Source: Omphiscola glabra (Eukaryota > Mollusca > Gastropoda > Lymnaeidae). Taken from it: a stretch of 64,000 nucleotides of DNA. Of the stretch, positions 34,958-45,309 are shown one piece after another. Position 1 is the first letter of the stretch. Every line of letters starts with the position of its first letter. The stretch covers positions 21,808,053-21,872,052 of the forward strand of contig OZ024807.1 in the NCBI GenBank assembly GCA_964017045.1. The letters are read 5' to 3'. The notes beneath the pieces are model-generated. The model saw only the letters and a list, made by a program, of their open reading frames with translations. It was not told where the DNA came from and ran no database searches. The translations under genes were made by a program, and so were the position numbers.

Positions 34958-35042
34958 ATAACCGGGTTTTCCAGTTAAAGAAGTACTCTCCGAGACATTC
35001 CGCTGTAAAACACAGAAATTTCATTCGCTGGATCTCGCCACG

Positions 35043-38000
35043 ATGCTTTCCAAATCAAGAAGAAACTTGTCCAAGATAGTAAATTATGGTTATTTGGTCA
35101 CATGGCTTTTAGCATTTCTCGTCATCGTCATTTCTCACTCAAAGGCGTCACTGGCACAAAACGTATCCAGACAGAACGTTCGGCGGCAGTCTCTTAATAC
35201 CACGGCTACTATAGAAAGTAGAGACAAACTTAACGTTTATCAAGCAAATGATGTAGATAATTTAGGAAAAGAAATTTCAAGTCAAGGATCAGCATTTGAT
35301 AAACAAAATATGTCGCACAGCTTGTGTCAGAATATGCATGATATAAAGTGTCAGGAAAATGTGTTTAGGCACAAACTGCAGTTAGAGAGACAGAAGGCAA
35401 GCGCTCTACAAAGACTAAGGTGGCGTCTTTTTATGCAACGTCCGGAAAACTCAGATATCAAACAAACAAAGAAGAAAAATAAACAAGGTAAACTTTCATC
35501 AAAACTGTCAGGGCTTAGGCGAAAAAAACTCAACCGAAACAAAAGGGCCGCAACGGCTGAAAAATCACGATTCTGGGAACATGCAACGATCCCTTACGTA
35601 TTCGAGCCAATATTTTCGGGTGATGACAAAATAAAAATTATGAACGCAATGCGCATCTGGGAAAACGCCACTTGTGTTACTTTCAAAGAAAAAGAAGCGT
35701 CTGATAAGGACTATATCGTGTTCACTGTAAGACCATGTGTCTGTTGCTCGTACGTCGGAAGAAAAGGGAACGGCGCGCAACCCGTTTCTCTGGGCAAGAA
35801 GTGCAGGAACACGGGAATCATTCTACATGAACTCGGCCATGCGATTGGATTTTGGCACGAGCACACAAGGCCCGACAGGGATCAATATGTTGATGTTATT
35901 CTAGAGCACGTCATTGAGAACAAGGAAAGCAATTTTAATAAGATGAAACCAGAAGAAGTGAATTCCCTCGGGGAAGAGTATGATTTCGACAGCATCATGC
36001 ACTACGGCCGAAACACTTTGGCTCGAAATACATATCAAGACACGATACTGCCCAAACGTCTTCCCGGTTCAGTGGTGAGACCCGACATAGGCCAACGATC
36101 TCGTCTAAGTCCAGGAGACATTCGACAAACGAACAAGCTCTACAAGTGTGCATCGTGTGGGCGGACGTTGCAAGAAGAGAGTGCGACATTCAGTCATAAG
36201 CCGACTGCTGGCAAATCAGAAACGTGTCACTGGCGTATACAAGCGGCCTACGGGCAGAAGATCGTGCTCAACATCACCAAGCTCGGCATTCCCAGTTCAG
36301 CAGACTGTGTCAACGGTCACCTGGAGGTGAGAGACGGCCCGAACTCTGAGTCACCTAGAATCGGACGTTTTTGTGGTGAGGATCTACCCGGTGTTTTGTA
36401 TTCCTCAGGACGAAGAATGTGGCTTGAATACAAAACATTGCGTGGAGATGGACTTGGATTTACTGCACATTACTTTACTGAATGTGGAGGTGGAATAAGC
36501 AGTGGGGTAGGTGTCATCGCAAGTCCGACCTATGATGATAAATACCTTCCGAATCTTGATTGCACGTGGAATATCACAGTAGAACCGGGGTATAAAATAG
36601 CTCTGACTTTTGAGTCCTTCGAGTTGGAGAATGATATCAAATGCAATTACGATTACCTCGAAATAAGGGAAGGAACAAAAGAAACGGATTCCTTGATTGG
36701 TAAATATTGCGGGTTTTCTTATACAAGAGAGATAACATCAACAGCCAATCAATTATTTATTAGATTCGTAAGTGACTCGGCAATTCAAAAAAGAGGATTT
36801 TTCATTGAATTCGTTAAAGAAATCGACGAGTGTAACAATGAGATGCACGAGTGCGACCAAGTATGCATCAACACCATCGGGGGTTACAGATGTGAATGCC
36901 GTCTCGGGTTTGAGCTGAAATCTGACGGCACAAGCTGTGAGAAGGCGTGCGGTGGTGTAATTGACACACCCAACGGTACGATCTCATCGCCTTCATTTCC
37001 CGACCTGTATCCCACAGATAAGACTTGCGAGTGGATCATTGAAGCCCCACCAAATCATACAGTCGTGCTTACGTTTACCCACTTCGACCTAGAAGCAGGG
37101 CCAGGGAAATGCTCATTCGATTTTGTAAAGGTGTATCCAGAGGGAGGAGCGAAAAAATATATCAATGTCGTACACTGTGGAGATTCGATACCGCTGCCGA
37201 TAACATCAAAAGGAAATACGATGAAAATTGAGTTCAAGTCGGATAAATACGATCAGAAATCGGGATTTTCGGCTATTTTTGTCTCCGATGTCAACGAATG
37301 TGAGAACAAAAATGGCGGCTGCCAGGATATTTGCACTAACACGGTTGGAAGTTATTATTGTTCGTGTCAAAATGGTTACATTCTCCAGGCCGATCAACGT
37401 GGATGTGTTGAGGGATGCTTTTCACTCATTAGTGAACACTATGGCATGATAACAAGTCCGGATTTCCCCGAAGACTACCCGAGAAACACTGAATGTGACT
37501 GGCTACTCACAGCACCTCTTGGACACAGGATACGTCTTGCCTTCCAATCACTATCCCTAGAGCCACATCAAAACTGCAACTACGACAGCCTCACCATTTT
37601 CGACGGTGACAATAAAAACGCCAGTTTGATTGGTCGATACTGTGGTTCAATTTTCCCGGAACTCGTCATTTCTGCATCAAACAAGATGCTTGTTTCTTTC
37701 ACGTCTGACTCGTCGGTGCAAAAAAAGGGTTTCGAGGCCCAGCACGACACGGTTTGTGGGAGTTTTCTCGAGGCGACGTACACACCACAAACCATCGTAT
37801 CCCACGTTAACTACGGAATTTCAAACTATGATACGTGGGAGTACTGCGACTGGGTAATAAAAGCACAGACGGGATTTAAAGTGGAGCTAAATTTTCAGGC
37901 TTTCAACCTTGAGTACCAACAAGACTGCGAGTACGACTCTGTAATCGTTTACGACGGTATTGACGACTCGGCCCCTGCGCTGGGTACATTTTGCGGGAAC

Positions 38001-38141
38001 AAGTTACCAGGTCGAATTGTATCCGAGTCACCTAGTCTTCTAGTCAAATTTACCACTGACAACACGATACACAAAAAAGGGTTTTCTTTTGAATTTAAAA
38101 AAGTGGTGAAGTCCCTGAATAAAATAGATTATGTTGATTAG
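35043..38141 (+). CDS. Tolloid/BMP-1-like astacin metalloprotease, gene 2
   Basis: Intact 1032-residue paralogue of gene 1, in one coding exon. Domains: signal peptide with hydrophobic core 17-30, prodomain with conserved 'DIKCQENVF', furin site RNKR (165-168), astacin domain 169-368 with HELGHAIGFWHEH (262-274) and SIMHYGR (317-323), CUB1 372-480, CUB2 481-591, EGF1 593-633, CUB3 636-747, EGF2 749-789, CUB4 792-900, CUB5 905-1019, and a tail ending KIDYVD. The set and order are those of full-length tolloids. The cysteine-rich loop before the zinc site (CVCCSYVGRKGNGAQPVSLG) is closer to BMP-1 than that of gene 1, so this looks like the more typical enzyme. The start is the first ATG after the acceptor. 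The 3' 700 bases are nearly identical to gene 1, unlike the prodomain. Specific substrate is unknown. Confidence 0.97.
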   Translation: MLSKSRRNLSKIVNYGYLVTWLLAFLVIVISHSKASLAQNVSRQNVRRQSLNTTATIESRDKLNVYQANDVDNLGKEISSQGSAFDKQNMSHSLCQNMHDIKCQENVFRHKLQLERQKASALQRLRWRLFMQRPENSDIKQTKKKNKQGKLSSKLSGLRRKKLNRNKRAATAEKSRFWEHATIPYVFEPIFSGDDKIKIMNAMRIWENATCVTFKEKEASDKDYIVFTVRPCVCCSYVGRKGNGAQPVSLGKKCRNTGIILHELGHAIGFWHEHTRPDRDQYVDVILEHVIENKESNFNKMKPEEVNSLGEEYDFDSIMHYGRNTLARNTYQDTILPKRLPGSVVRPDIGQRSRLSPGDIRQTNKLYKCASCGRTLQEESATFSHKPTAGKSETCHWRIQAAYGQKIVLNITKLGIPSSADCVNGHLEVRDGPNSESPRIGRFCGEDLPGVLYSSGRRMWLEYKTLRGDGLGFTAHYFTECGGGISSGVGVIASPTYDDKYLPNLDCTWNITVEPGYKIALTFESFELENDIKCNYDYLEIREGTKETDSLIGKYCGFSYTREITSTANQLFIRFVSDSAIQKRGFFIEFVKEIDECNNEMHECDQVCINTIGGYRCECRLGFELKSDGTSCEKACGGVIDTPNGTISSPSFPDLYPTDKTCEWIIEAPPNHTVVLTFTHFDLEAGPGKCSFDFVKVYPEGGAKKYINVVHCGDSIPLPITSKGNTMKIEFKSDKYDQKSGFSAIFVSDVNECENKNGGCQDICTNTVGSYYCSCQNGYILQADQRGCVEGCFSLISEHYGMITSPDFPEDYPRNTECDWLLTAPLGHRIRLAFQSLSLEPHQNCNYDSLTIFDGDNKNASLIGRYCGSIFPELVISASNKMLVSFTSDSSVQKKGFEAQHDTVCGSFLEATYTPQTIVSHVNYGISNYDTWEYCDWVIKAQTGFKVELNFQAFNLEYQQDCEYDSVIVYDGIDDSAPALGTFCGNKLPGRIVSESPSLLVKFTTDNTIHKKGFSFEFKKVVKSLNKIDYVD

Positions 38142-38380
38142 CCAAAAAATGTATTCATCTAATTTATTGAAATCTTGAACCGTTAAATTTTTTTTCAAAA
38201 AATGATGTGTTTGCAAATGCCAAAAAGTGTATTCGTGTTTCCAAAAAAAATGACAAAAAAATTGTCTAAATTAGGGTGATAATAGTGTGTTAATATATGT
38301 TAATTTAATCAAGTAATTATTTTTTAATTTTAAGAAAGGGAGGAAATATGTACATCGCATCTTCTAGTACAGTTTTAAAT

Positions 38381-38386
38381 AATAAA
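38381..38386 (+). terminator. Candidate polyadenylation signal of gene 2
   Basis: AATAAA about 240 bases after the stop, in 3' UTR sequence alignable with 23691 of gene 1. Confidence 0.45.
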
Positions 38387-40039
38387 AGAAATGCATTTTC
38401 TTTTTTACTTGTGTTAAACGCTTTTAATTATCACTTTTCTTTGATTATCAAAACTTTTTAAATTACATAATGATTAGATGGACAAAGCCATGCGCTTTAT
38501 TTCTGCTGCAAGGTATACGAGAAAAAAAAAAGTATTTGGTTAAGTGTTTAAAAAGAATGTATATACCCATGCGATAAAAATGTGCAACAATGTGTAAGCT
38601 GAAAAAATTGTTTTGTTTTCTTTAAACTCTGTATGCAATGTGCTGAACTGAAATGATCTTCAGCACATGATGCGGCAAGGCGCCTCGGATATTTAAGAAG
38701 CCCCAAATTGTGACGGATATTTAATGGACGCAACGTTGTGACAGACTTTTAAGTGGTTTAAAGTTGTGATGTGATACGGGATATTTGATCAATTAGCTTT
38801 GAATGCAGGGGACATAAAGGAGAAAATTGCCAGAAGGTATTCCAAAAGTCACGCGACGGCTCACACTATGTGTCATAATCTTTCATGAGTTTAAGTTTTG
38901 AATCAACAAAGTTTTAGTTAAACTTCAAAAAATGCACTGCTTTCAAATAAAGTGACGTAGTAATGCTAACTGGCTTAACAACTCACATAATTTACTTCAA
39001 TAAATAAATTTCAAGAAAAATAAGACAGTAGTTTACTTTTAAATATAATTTTTTTTTTTTTAATTTTGTTAACTGCGAATATGGTTTCTATTTTAAAGTT
39101 ATTGTTTCAAACTCTTTGTTATTCTTGGACTGAATTCACGTTACACGTGTTGGTAAAAAATTATTTGCAATGTACAATTTTGTAAACAGCGTGGCAATAT
39201 TTGGTTACTTTGAAGATATGCCTACTTTAAAACAAAACTTTTGAGGTTTGACCAACGAGAGACTGATTGTAACGAATACATTGACTCGCCTTGTTCACTG
39301 GCTTATCAAAACTGTTACTTAAAACATGTAAAGTTTAAAGATCTACGCTCTGCAGTGGTTAGTGTCGCAATGGGTTGGCCAAGATTTTTCCCGCTCCTCC
39401 TCCGAAACATAAAAAAAAGTCTGCCCAGAAATATAACCATCAACATAAAATAATAGGTGCCGCCCATGGAGGACTGCCCGCTGCGCCCCTAGCCCTTCCT
39501 ATCAGGCCATTGACCTTATGCTTCTTTTTCTTTTTTGGTAAAAAAATGTATAACGTGTTTTTTAAAGGCAATTCTATTTATATTTATATATTATTTGAAA
39601 ATGCCCTTACAATTATTTTTTTTTAAATTACAAAGTTTTAATGGATGAGACGTGTAAGATGTATTTTAATATGTATCCTGTGTCTGTGGATCTAACCTAT
39701 AAAGTGATCTCTTTGTGATAACAGGTTATTGTTGATAAATGTTATAATTATTTTCTAGATTGTTTTGCTATGCGACAAAATAAATGTTGAAAGCAATTAC
39801 CTTCAGATACGTCTAGACTCTCATTTGACCTCAAAATTTATCTTGCACCACAAACAAAAGTGTCTCGGAATGTATTTTTTTTTTTTTCAATCCTGTTTTT
39901 AGCTTTAGAAATTATTTTTATTCTAAACCGAATTTCGGTTTTGCAATCAGCGCTTGCGTCCCACGTGGAAGCATTGGAACGACGTTCCAGTACTCTCTTT
40001 TTGTTACAAAATAAATAGCAAACATATTCATTTCGAGGA

Positions 40040-40092
40040 AAACTAACGTTCATCAAGCAAAAGATGTAGACAATTTGGTGAAAGAAAGCGGA
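40040..40092 (+). pseudogene. Fragment of a fourth tolloid-like prodomain
   Basis: The 53 bases containing 'taacgttcatcaagcaaa' and 'gatgtagacaattt' match 35229-35281 of gene 2 (prodomain) at about 85% by eye, with a one-base gap that breaks the frame. The fragment starts exactly where alignment of the unit 2 flank with unit 1 ends, as expected of a duplication or unequal-crossover scar. Confidence 0.65.
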
Positions 40093-40985
40093 GTACCTTT
40101 AATTTGGGAAACTTTGCGGTGTCCGCAAGGGTTTTGCCTCTTCGTGGCGCTGCGTACTAGTAGGTTGGGCCCGATCATCCAAAGCCACACACAAAAAAAC
40201 AAAAAAAAAACAAAAACGGCCAATGGCCACGTCCCGTCCGAATGACTCCCTGTGCATTAAAGGGGGGGGGGGGGGGTTACGTTAAACACATTTCTCAAGT
40301 AGAAGTAGATTTCTGCCCAAACCCAAAACTCTAAGGCTAATACATATTGTCCAGGGCTATAAGAGAGTAATCTTAGCCCAAGTTACAGGATGTAATATTA
40401 TTTCGGGAAAATGGAGGTCTGTGGTTGGGAGGGGGGGTGGGGGTCCCTGGGTAAGTTCACACACTTCCTCCCCCCCCCCCCCCACAAACTTGACTCCTGT
40501 TTGCAGTGCATTTTAAAACTTTTCTCACCGCCATGTTAAATCGACATGACGGAGATGGCTGTAAGCTACGGGATACGGGGCATCTTTTGGTATACACTTC
40601 ATTTACACTAATAGTTATCTTTATTTTAATTTTTTTAATTACGGTTTTCCTTGATGGGGGTCTTCAGTAATTGAGGTGGGACAAAATGGGAGACTTCTAA
40701 CTAAAACGTGTTAATTTATATCGACAAGGCAACCACTTTTCCTAATAAGTTTATGCATTACACAGTATTTAAAAAAAAAAAATAATACATTTAATTTTGA
40801 TTTATAATCATTTTGTTTATTTGTTATGTTTATTTTTCCACTTCTTTTATGTAACATGAATATAAAATATTAAATAACGTAACCGGTTTGGGAAAATCAA
40901 AAATCGCTTTTCTCTTTCAAAATTAAAAACCAGTTTTTGTTAAACATCATTAGTTTTGATTGCCATTGAGATGTCTAGCAAAGGG
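40093..40985. other. Intergenic with poly-G and poly-C runs
   Basis: Contains a poly-G run (40262-40276) and a poly-C run (40471-40484). No gene was recognised. Confidence 0.4.
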
Positions 40986-40991
40986 AAAATA

Positions 40992-41224
40992 AATGGCTAG
41001 TAATGAAAAATACATGGCTAGCAATGAAAAATACATGGCTAGCAATGGAAAATACATGGCTAGCAATGGAAAATACATGGCTAGCAATGGAAAATACATG
41101 GCTAGCAATGGAAAATACATGGCTAGCAATGGAAAATACATGGCTAGCAATGGAAAATACATGGCTAGAAATGGAAAATACATGGCTAGCAAGGGAAAAT
41201 ATATGGCTAACAATGGAAAATACC
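40992..41224 (+). repeat. Minisatellite, 21-bp unit
   Basis: About eleven highly uniform units of 'atggctagcaatggaaaata' plus c. Because 21 is divisible by three, several frames stay open (MASNGKY repeats and others), but nothing supports translation. Confidence 0.95.
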
Positions 41225-41618
41225 ACACAGTTTGGCAGATGTGATCAGTGCCACCCGAAGGGGGTCAAAATTTGTGCCACTCTCCCAACCCCCACCGCAT
41301 TAAAAAAACAAAAGAAACTCTGGAATTTGCCGAAAATACCACAACTCAATATGTAGACGATACGTGTCACGTTGGAGGACCGCTTCATCCTTACCCCCCC
41401 CCCCCCCCCCCCAATTACGCTTGAGATACCACGAGTCCCAAACATTGGCACACGAAGAGAACAGGTGGAAGGAAACAGTGTCATGACCTCATTGGGGTTA
41501 ATGGGTGAGTAGAGACGCCTGAAAGCAGGTAGAGCATGCCGCTTTCGTTCGTTCAATTAGATTGGTATATCGTTTGTAACGTATGTGTCTAATTAAGCAG
41601 AGGAAGATGGTTGGACAG

Positions 41619-41800
41619 CAGAGGCGTCATTTTAGGTTTTTTTAGGGGGTGGGGGATAACCAAAACTTCGTCGGCGTGTTAATTTTTTTTTAATTACTTA
41701 AGTGCAACAGCACATAACAATTTAAATAAAACCTAAAAATTCAGTGGGGAGGGGGGGGGGCGCAAGTGCCCCACCCTTCCCTACCCAAATGACGTCCCGG
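41619..41800. mobile_element. hAT-like MITE with CAGAGGCGTCATTT ends
   Basis: Left end CAGAGGCGTCATTTTAGG and right end, reversed, CCGGGACGTCATTTGGG. Flanked by TTGGACAG and TTGGGCAG (7 of 8). It is 182 bp with a poly-G run and no coding capacity. The right end resembles the left end of the repeat at 49913. Confidence 0.75.
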
Positions 41801-41989
41801 TTGGGCAGCAATTTTAAGCTCTCGTGTACATTTCTTTAAACACAAACATTGCATATTAAAAACAAGAACAGTAGACGTAGATCTTTGCCGATGACACAAC
41901 CAACTGAACGCTTCGGCTAGTTGCTTTTTCAGCAGACCAAGCACGTGCAAACAGACATGAATAATGATGAAATGAGTCTGTGAGAAGTT

Positions 41990-42908
41990 GTGTTAGCTAT
42001 GTGCAGTGGTCACATTCATGTGGCTGTGAAAAGAGAAGTTTAGGTGTTACCTGTGTGCAGTGGTAACATTCATGTGGCTGTGAAAAGAGAAGTTTAGGTG
42101 TTACCTGTGTGCAGTGGTAACATTCATGTGGCTGTGAAAAGAGAAATTTAAGTGTTAGCTATGTGCAGTGGTCACATTCATGTGGCTGTGAAAAGAGAAG
42201 TTTAGGTGTTAGCTATGTGCAGTGGTCACATTCATGTGGCTGTGAAAAGAGAAGTTTAGGTGTTAGCTATGTGCAGTGGTCACATTCATGTGGCTGTGAA
42301 AAGAGAAGTTTAAGTGTTAGCTATGTGCAGTGGTAACATTCATGTGGCTGTGAAAAGAGAAGTTTAGGTGTTAGCTATGTGCAGTGGTAACATTCATGTG
42401 ACTGTGAAAAGAGAAGTTTAGGTGTTAGCTGTGTGCAGTGGTCACATTCGTGTGGCTGTGAAAAGAGAAGTTTAGGTGTTAGCTGTGTGCAGTGGTCACA
42501 TTCATGTGGCTGTGAAAAGGGAAGTTTAGGTGTTAGCTGTGTGCAGTGGTCACATTCATGTGGCTGTGAAAAGAGAAGTTTAGGTGTTAGCTGTGTGCAG
42601 TGGTAACATTCATGTGGCTGTGAAAAGAGAAGTTTAGGTGTTAGCTGTGTGCAGTGGTAACATTCATGTGGCTGTGAAAAGAGAAGTTTAGGTGTTAGCT
42701 GTGTGCAGTGGTCACATTCATGTGGCTGTGAAAAGAGAAGTTTAGGTGTTAGCTATGTGCAATGGTCACATTCATGTGGCTGTGAAAAGAGAAGTTTAAG
42801 TGTTACCTATGTGCAGTGGTCACATTCATGTGGCTGTGAAAAGAGAAGTTTAAGTATTAGCTATGTGCAATGGTCACATTCACGTGGCTGTGAAAAGAGA
42901 AGTTTAAC
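41990..42908 (+). repeat. Minisatellite, 54-bp unit, about 17 copies
   Basis: Unit 'gttagctatgtgcagtggtc' then 'acattcatgtggctgtgaaa' then 'agagaagtttaggt'. Copies differ by a few substitutions (gct/cct, atg/gtg, gtc/gta), giving variant subtypes that recur in blocks. Confidence 0.96.
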
Positions 42909-42975
42909 TTAAGTGTGAGTTTTAGTTTGTTGTTGTGTTTGTTTACTTAGACGGCTAACAAGTATATCACAAGTA

Positions 42976-43440
42976 GGTCTCATACTGACAAGTCTATAAA
43001 AAAGTATGCGTTACACTGACCATTCTATCATAAAGTTGTCTGACAATGACAAGTCCATCACAAGCTTGGCTCACAATGACAAGTCAATCACAATCTTGGC
43101 TCACACTGACAAGTCCATCACAAGCATGGCTCACAATGACAAGTCAATCACAAGCTTGGCTCACACTGACAAGTCAATCACAAGCTTGGCTCACACTGAC
43201 AAGTCCATCACAAGCATGGCTCACAATGACAAGTCATCACAAGCATGGCTCACAATGACAAGTCAATCACAAGCTTGGCTCACAATGACAAGTCCATCCC
43301 AAGCATGGCTCACACTGACAAGTCAATCACAAGCTTGGCTCACACTGACAAGTCAATCACAAGCTTGGCTCACACTGACAAGTCCATCACAAGCATGGCT
43401 CACACTGAAAAGTCCATCACAAGCATGGCTCACACTGAAT
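42976..43440 (+). repeat. Minisatellite, 30-bp unit, about 15 copies
   Basis: Unit 'ggctcacactgacaagtcaa' plus 'tcacaagctt', with one single-base deletion (about 43234) that shifts the frames. It starts about 70 bases after the 54-bp array. Confidence 0.95.
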
Positions 43441-43444
43441 TAAC

Positions 43445-45300
43445 AGAAAGTTCAGACTAGACTGGGACAATGCACAATTTATCTTGAGTTATGATCTCTG
43501 TGTAGCTTCTCAACTAAATGCCACTACTGGGAAAAATATAGACCCACGAATCATGCACTACAACCATTTTTTTTTTACAATGAGTAATGCTAATTGTTGT
43601 GAAAATAATAAAATAAAATCTATAAAATGGTATTGAAAAAGGTATCACCAGATCAACTGGGCTAAAAACAGCCAAGGACAATAACTAAAAAAGCTAAGTT
43701 TAATATTCAAACTTAAATTTAATCAAAGTTTTGAACAGCTTAAGACAATGTTAATAAATAAAGAACACTGAATCACACAAGATATGGTTTCCAGAGACCA
43801 AAGTCTTAATCACAGCTTTTCTTTTTGTTTAGAAACCCTTGTGTTTACAGTATTGAGATCTCATTTCATGCTGCTGTCCGGAGATTATGTTGTTATGCTG
43901 ATATCTTAAAGAGTTCTTGTTTTACTGCTGTACTCTGAAGATCAATTATCTTCACTTATACTTATAAATAACAATTGATAATGATATCTAGGGAAAACCA
44001 GACAGTGAACATTATGCTGGAGAAGAATTTGGAATTATACTAGCATTAACACATCAACTTTTAGCCATGTCAACAAGAGTTATCCTTGAGAACACTGAGG
44101 TTTGCAATTTCATCAGTTACAATTGTCTCTTATTTTTAATAGAATTTTTCAAAAATAATCTATTAGTGGTGCCTCTCAAAATTGTATACAATTATACCAG
44201 GCATCATATATGCTAAATTAAAAAGAATTTACTTTATTTACAAAAGTTTGCTTTAGTAGAGTGTAAAGATCAAATGAACAGCTATTGCATGATACAATGT
44301 TTTTAAACAAGTTAACACCGGCTCAATTATCATGACAATTAAAATTCGAACTTGAATGAATAATAAGTTGATAATTATAAACTTCAATTATATATTTTTA
44401 TTTTAGACTAAAATCTGAAGAATCAGAAAGAAAAACAAAATTTAATTATATTAAGGTTTTTTTTTTTTAAATTTAAAACTGGATATGCTAGGCTATACCC
44501 CAAGTCTTGTAACCTCAATTGACAAGCATGTGACATTCCTTTTGAACAAAGTAAATTGTGATTTACTCTTGCTTTACAAATGCTGCAGATTTTATAAATA
44601 TAAGAGGCTGTGGGAATATTTTTCTCATGTATATGATGTATACACTAGTGATCATATCTGACATTGAGTAGGAAAACAAGAGCCCCGTGCCACATGTACT
44701 GTATTCATCTCTCAGGTTTGCATTTATTCATCAAAACATGAGCTGCAGAGCTGTGTGGAACATTTCTCTCAGTAAGTTGTTGTTTTGATTTTTTTTTTTT
44801 TTTTAAATTCCAATTTAATGATTATTAAAAATTACTAATCAATCGCTATGTAAAACTTTAATGACAGATATATTAAAACAGTAACAATGTTAAGACAAAA
44901 ATTAAAAATAACCTATACATAAATTAGGTGAAATAAATGTCTTATTTGCTCTATTTAAACAAACAAAAAATGGCAACATCACATCATTATCAGTTTTGTC
45001 CCAGAACTAGAAGAATTTTACTTAAAGGTGCGTGTGGAGTGAAGAATTTTTTAGTGTAAAAACAGTACTATATTAATTTTTTTTAAAAATAATTTAAATA
45101 CAATCAGGCATACAGGTGAAAGAATGTAACAATGTACAATTTTTTTTTAATAAAAACATACGGTTTGAAATATTTGGCAACAGCTAATGAACAAGTATAA
45201 CCTTATTATGGGATTGTCATGATGTAGATTGTATCGTGCGCCCGTGTGCCTAGAGTGATTTGCAAGAGCAAAAAGTGAGAAAATTATAATAAATAAAATT
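43445..45300. other. Intergenic, nothing recognised
   Basis: About 1.85 kb of AT-rich sequence without coding motifs, tandem repeats or transposon ends that I could recognise. Confidence 0.45.
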
Positions 45301-45309
45301 TGTTTTAAC

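Larger units (their letters stand above)
29530..40040 (+). repeat. Segmental duplication unit 2 (complete tolloid-like gene module)
   Basis: Aligns with 9780-26360 from about 130 bp upstream of the TATA box to the 3' flank. It lacks the gypsy/hAT insertion and the region matching 24420-26210 (Tigger relic and foldback element), but carries its own MITE, minisatellite and 1-kb local duplication. Its right edge abuts a fragment of another tolloid-like prodomain (40040-40092). Confidence 0.85.

Noticed and set aside
20267..38141. Tolloid-like genes as venom-type astacins
   Set aside because: The full CUB/EGF set and furin-activated prodomain are those of developmental and matrix tolloids; nothing here indicates a toxin role.
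40993..41244. Open frames encoding MASNGKY-type repeats
   Set aside because: They are forced open by a 21-bp tandem repeat (multiple of three) in several frames on both strands.
41990..43440. Regular repeats considered as a CRISPR array
   Set aside because: Units are directly adjacent without unique spacers, and the setting is a eukaryotic genome with introns and transposons.
42703..43460. Repetitive ORFs in the 54-bp and 30-bp arrays
   Set aside because: Both unit lengths are divisible by three, so stops are removed by repetition; no start context, signal or family similarity supports a gene.
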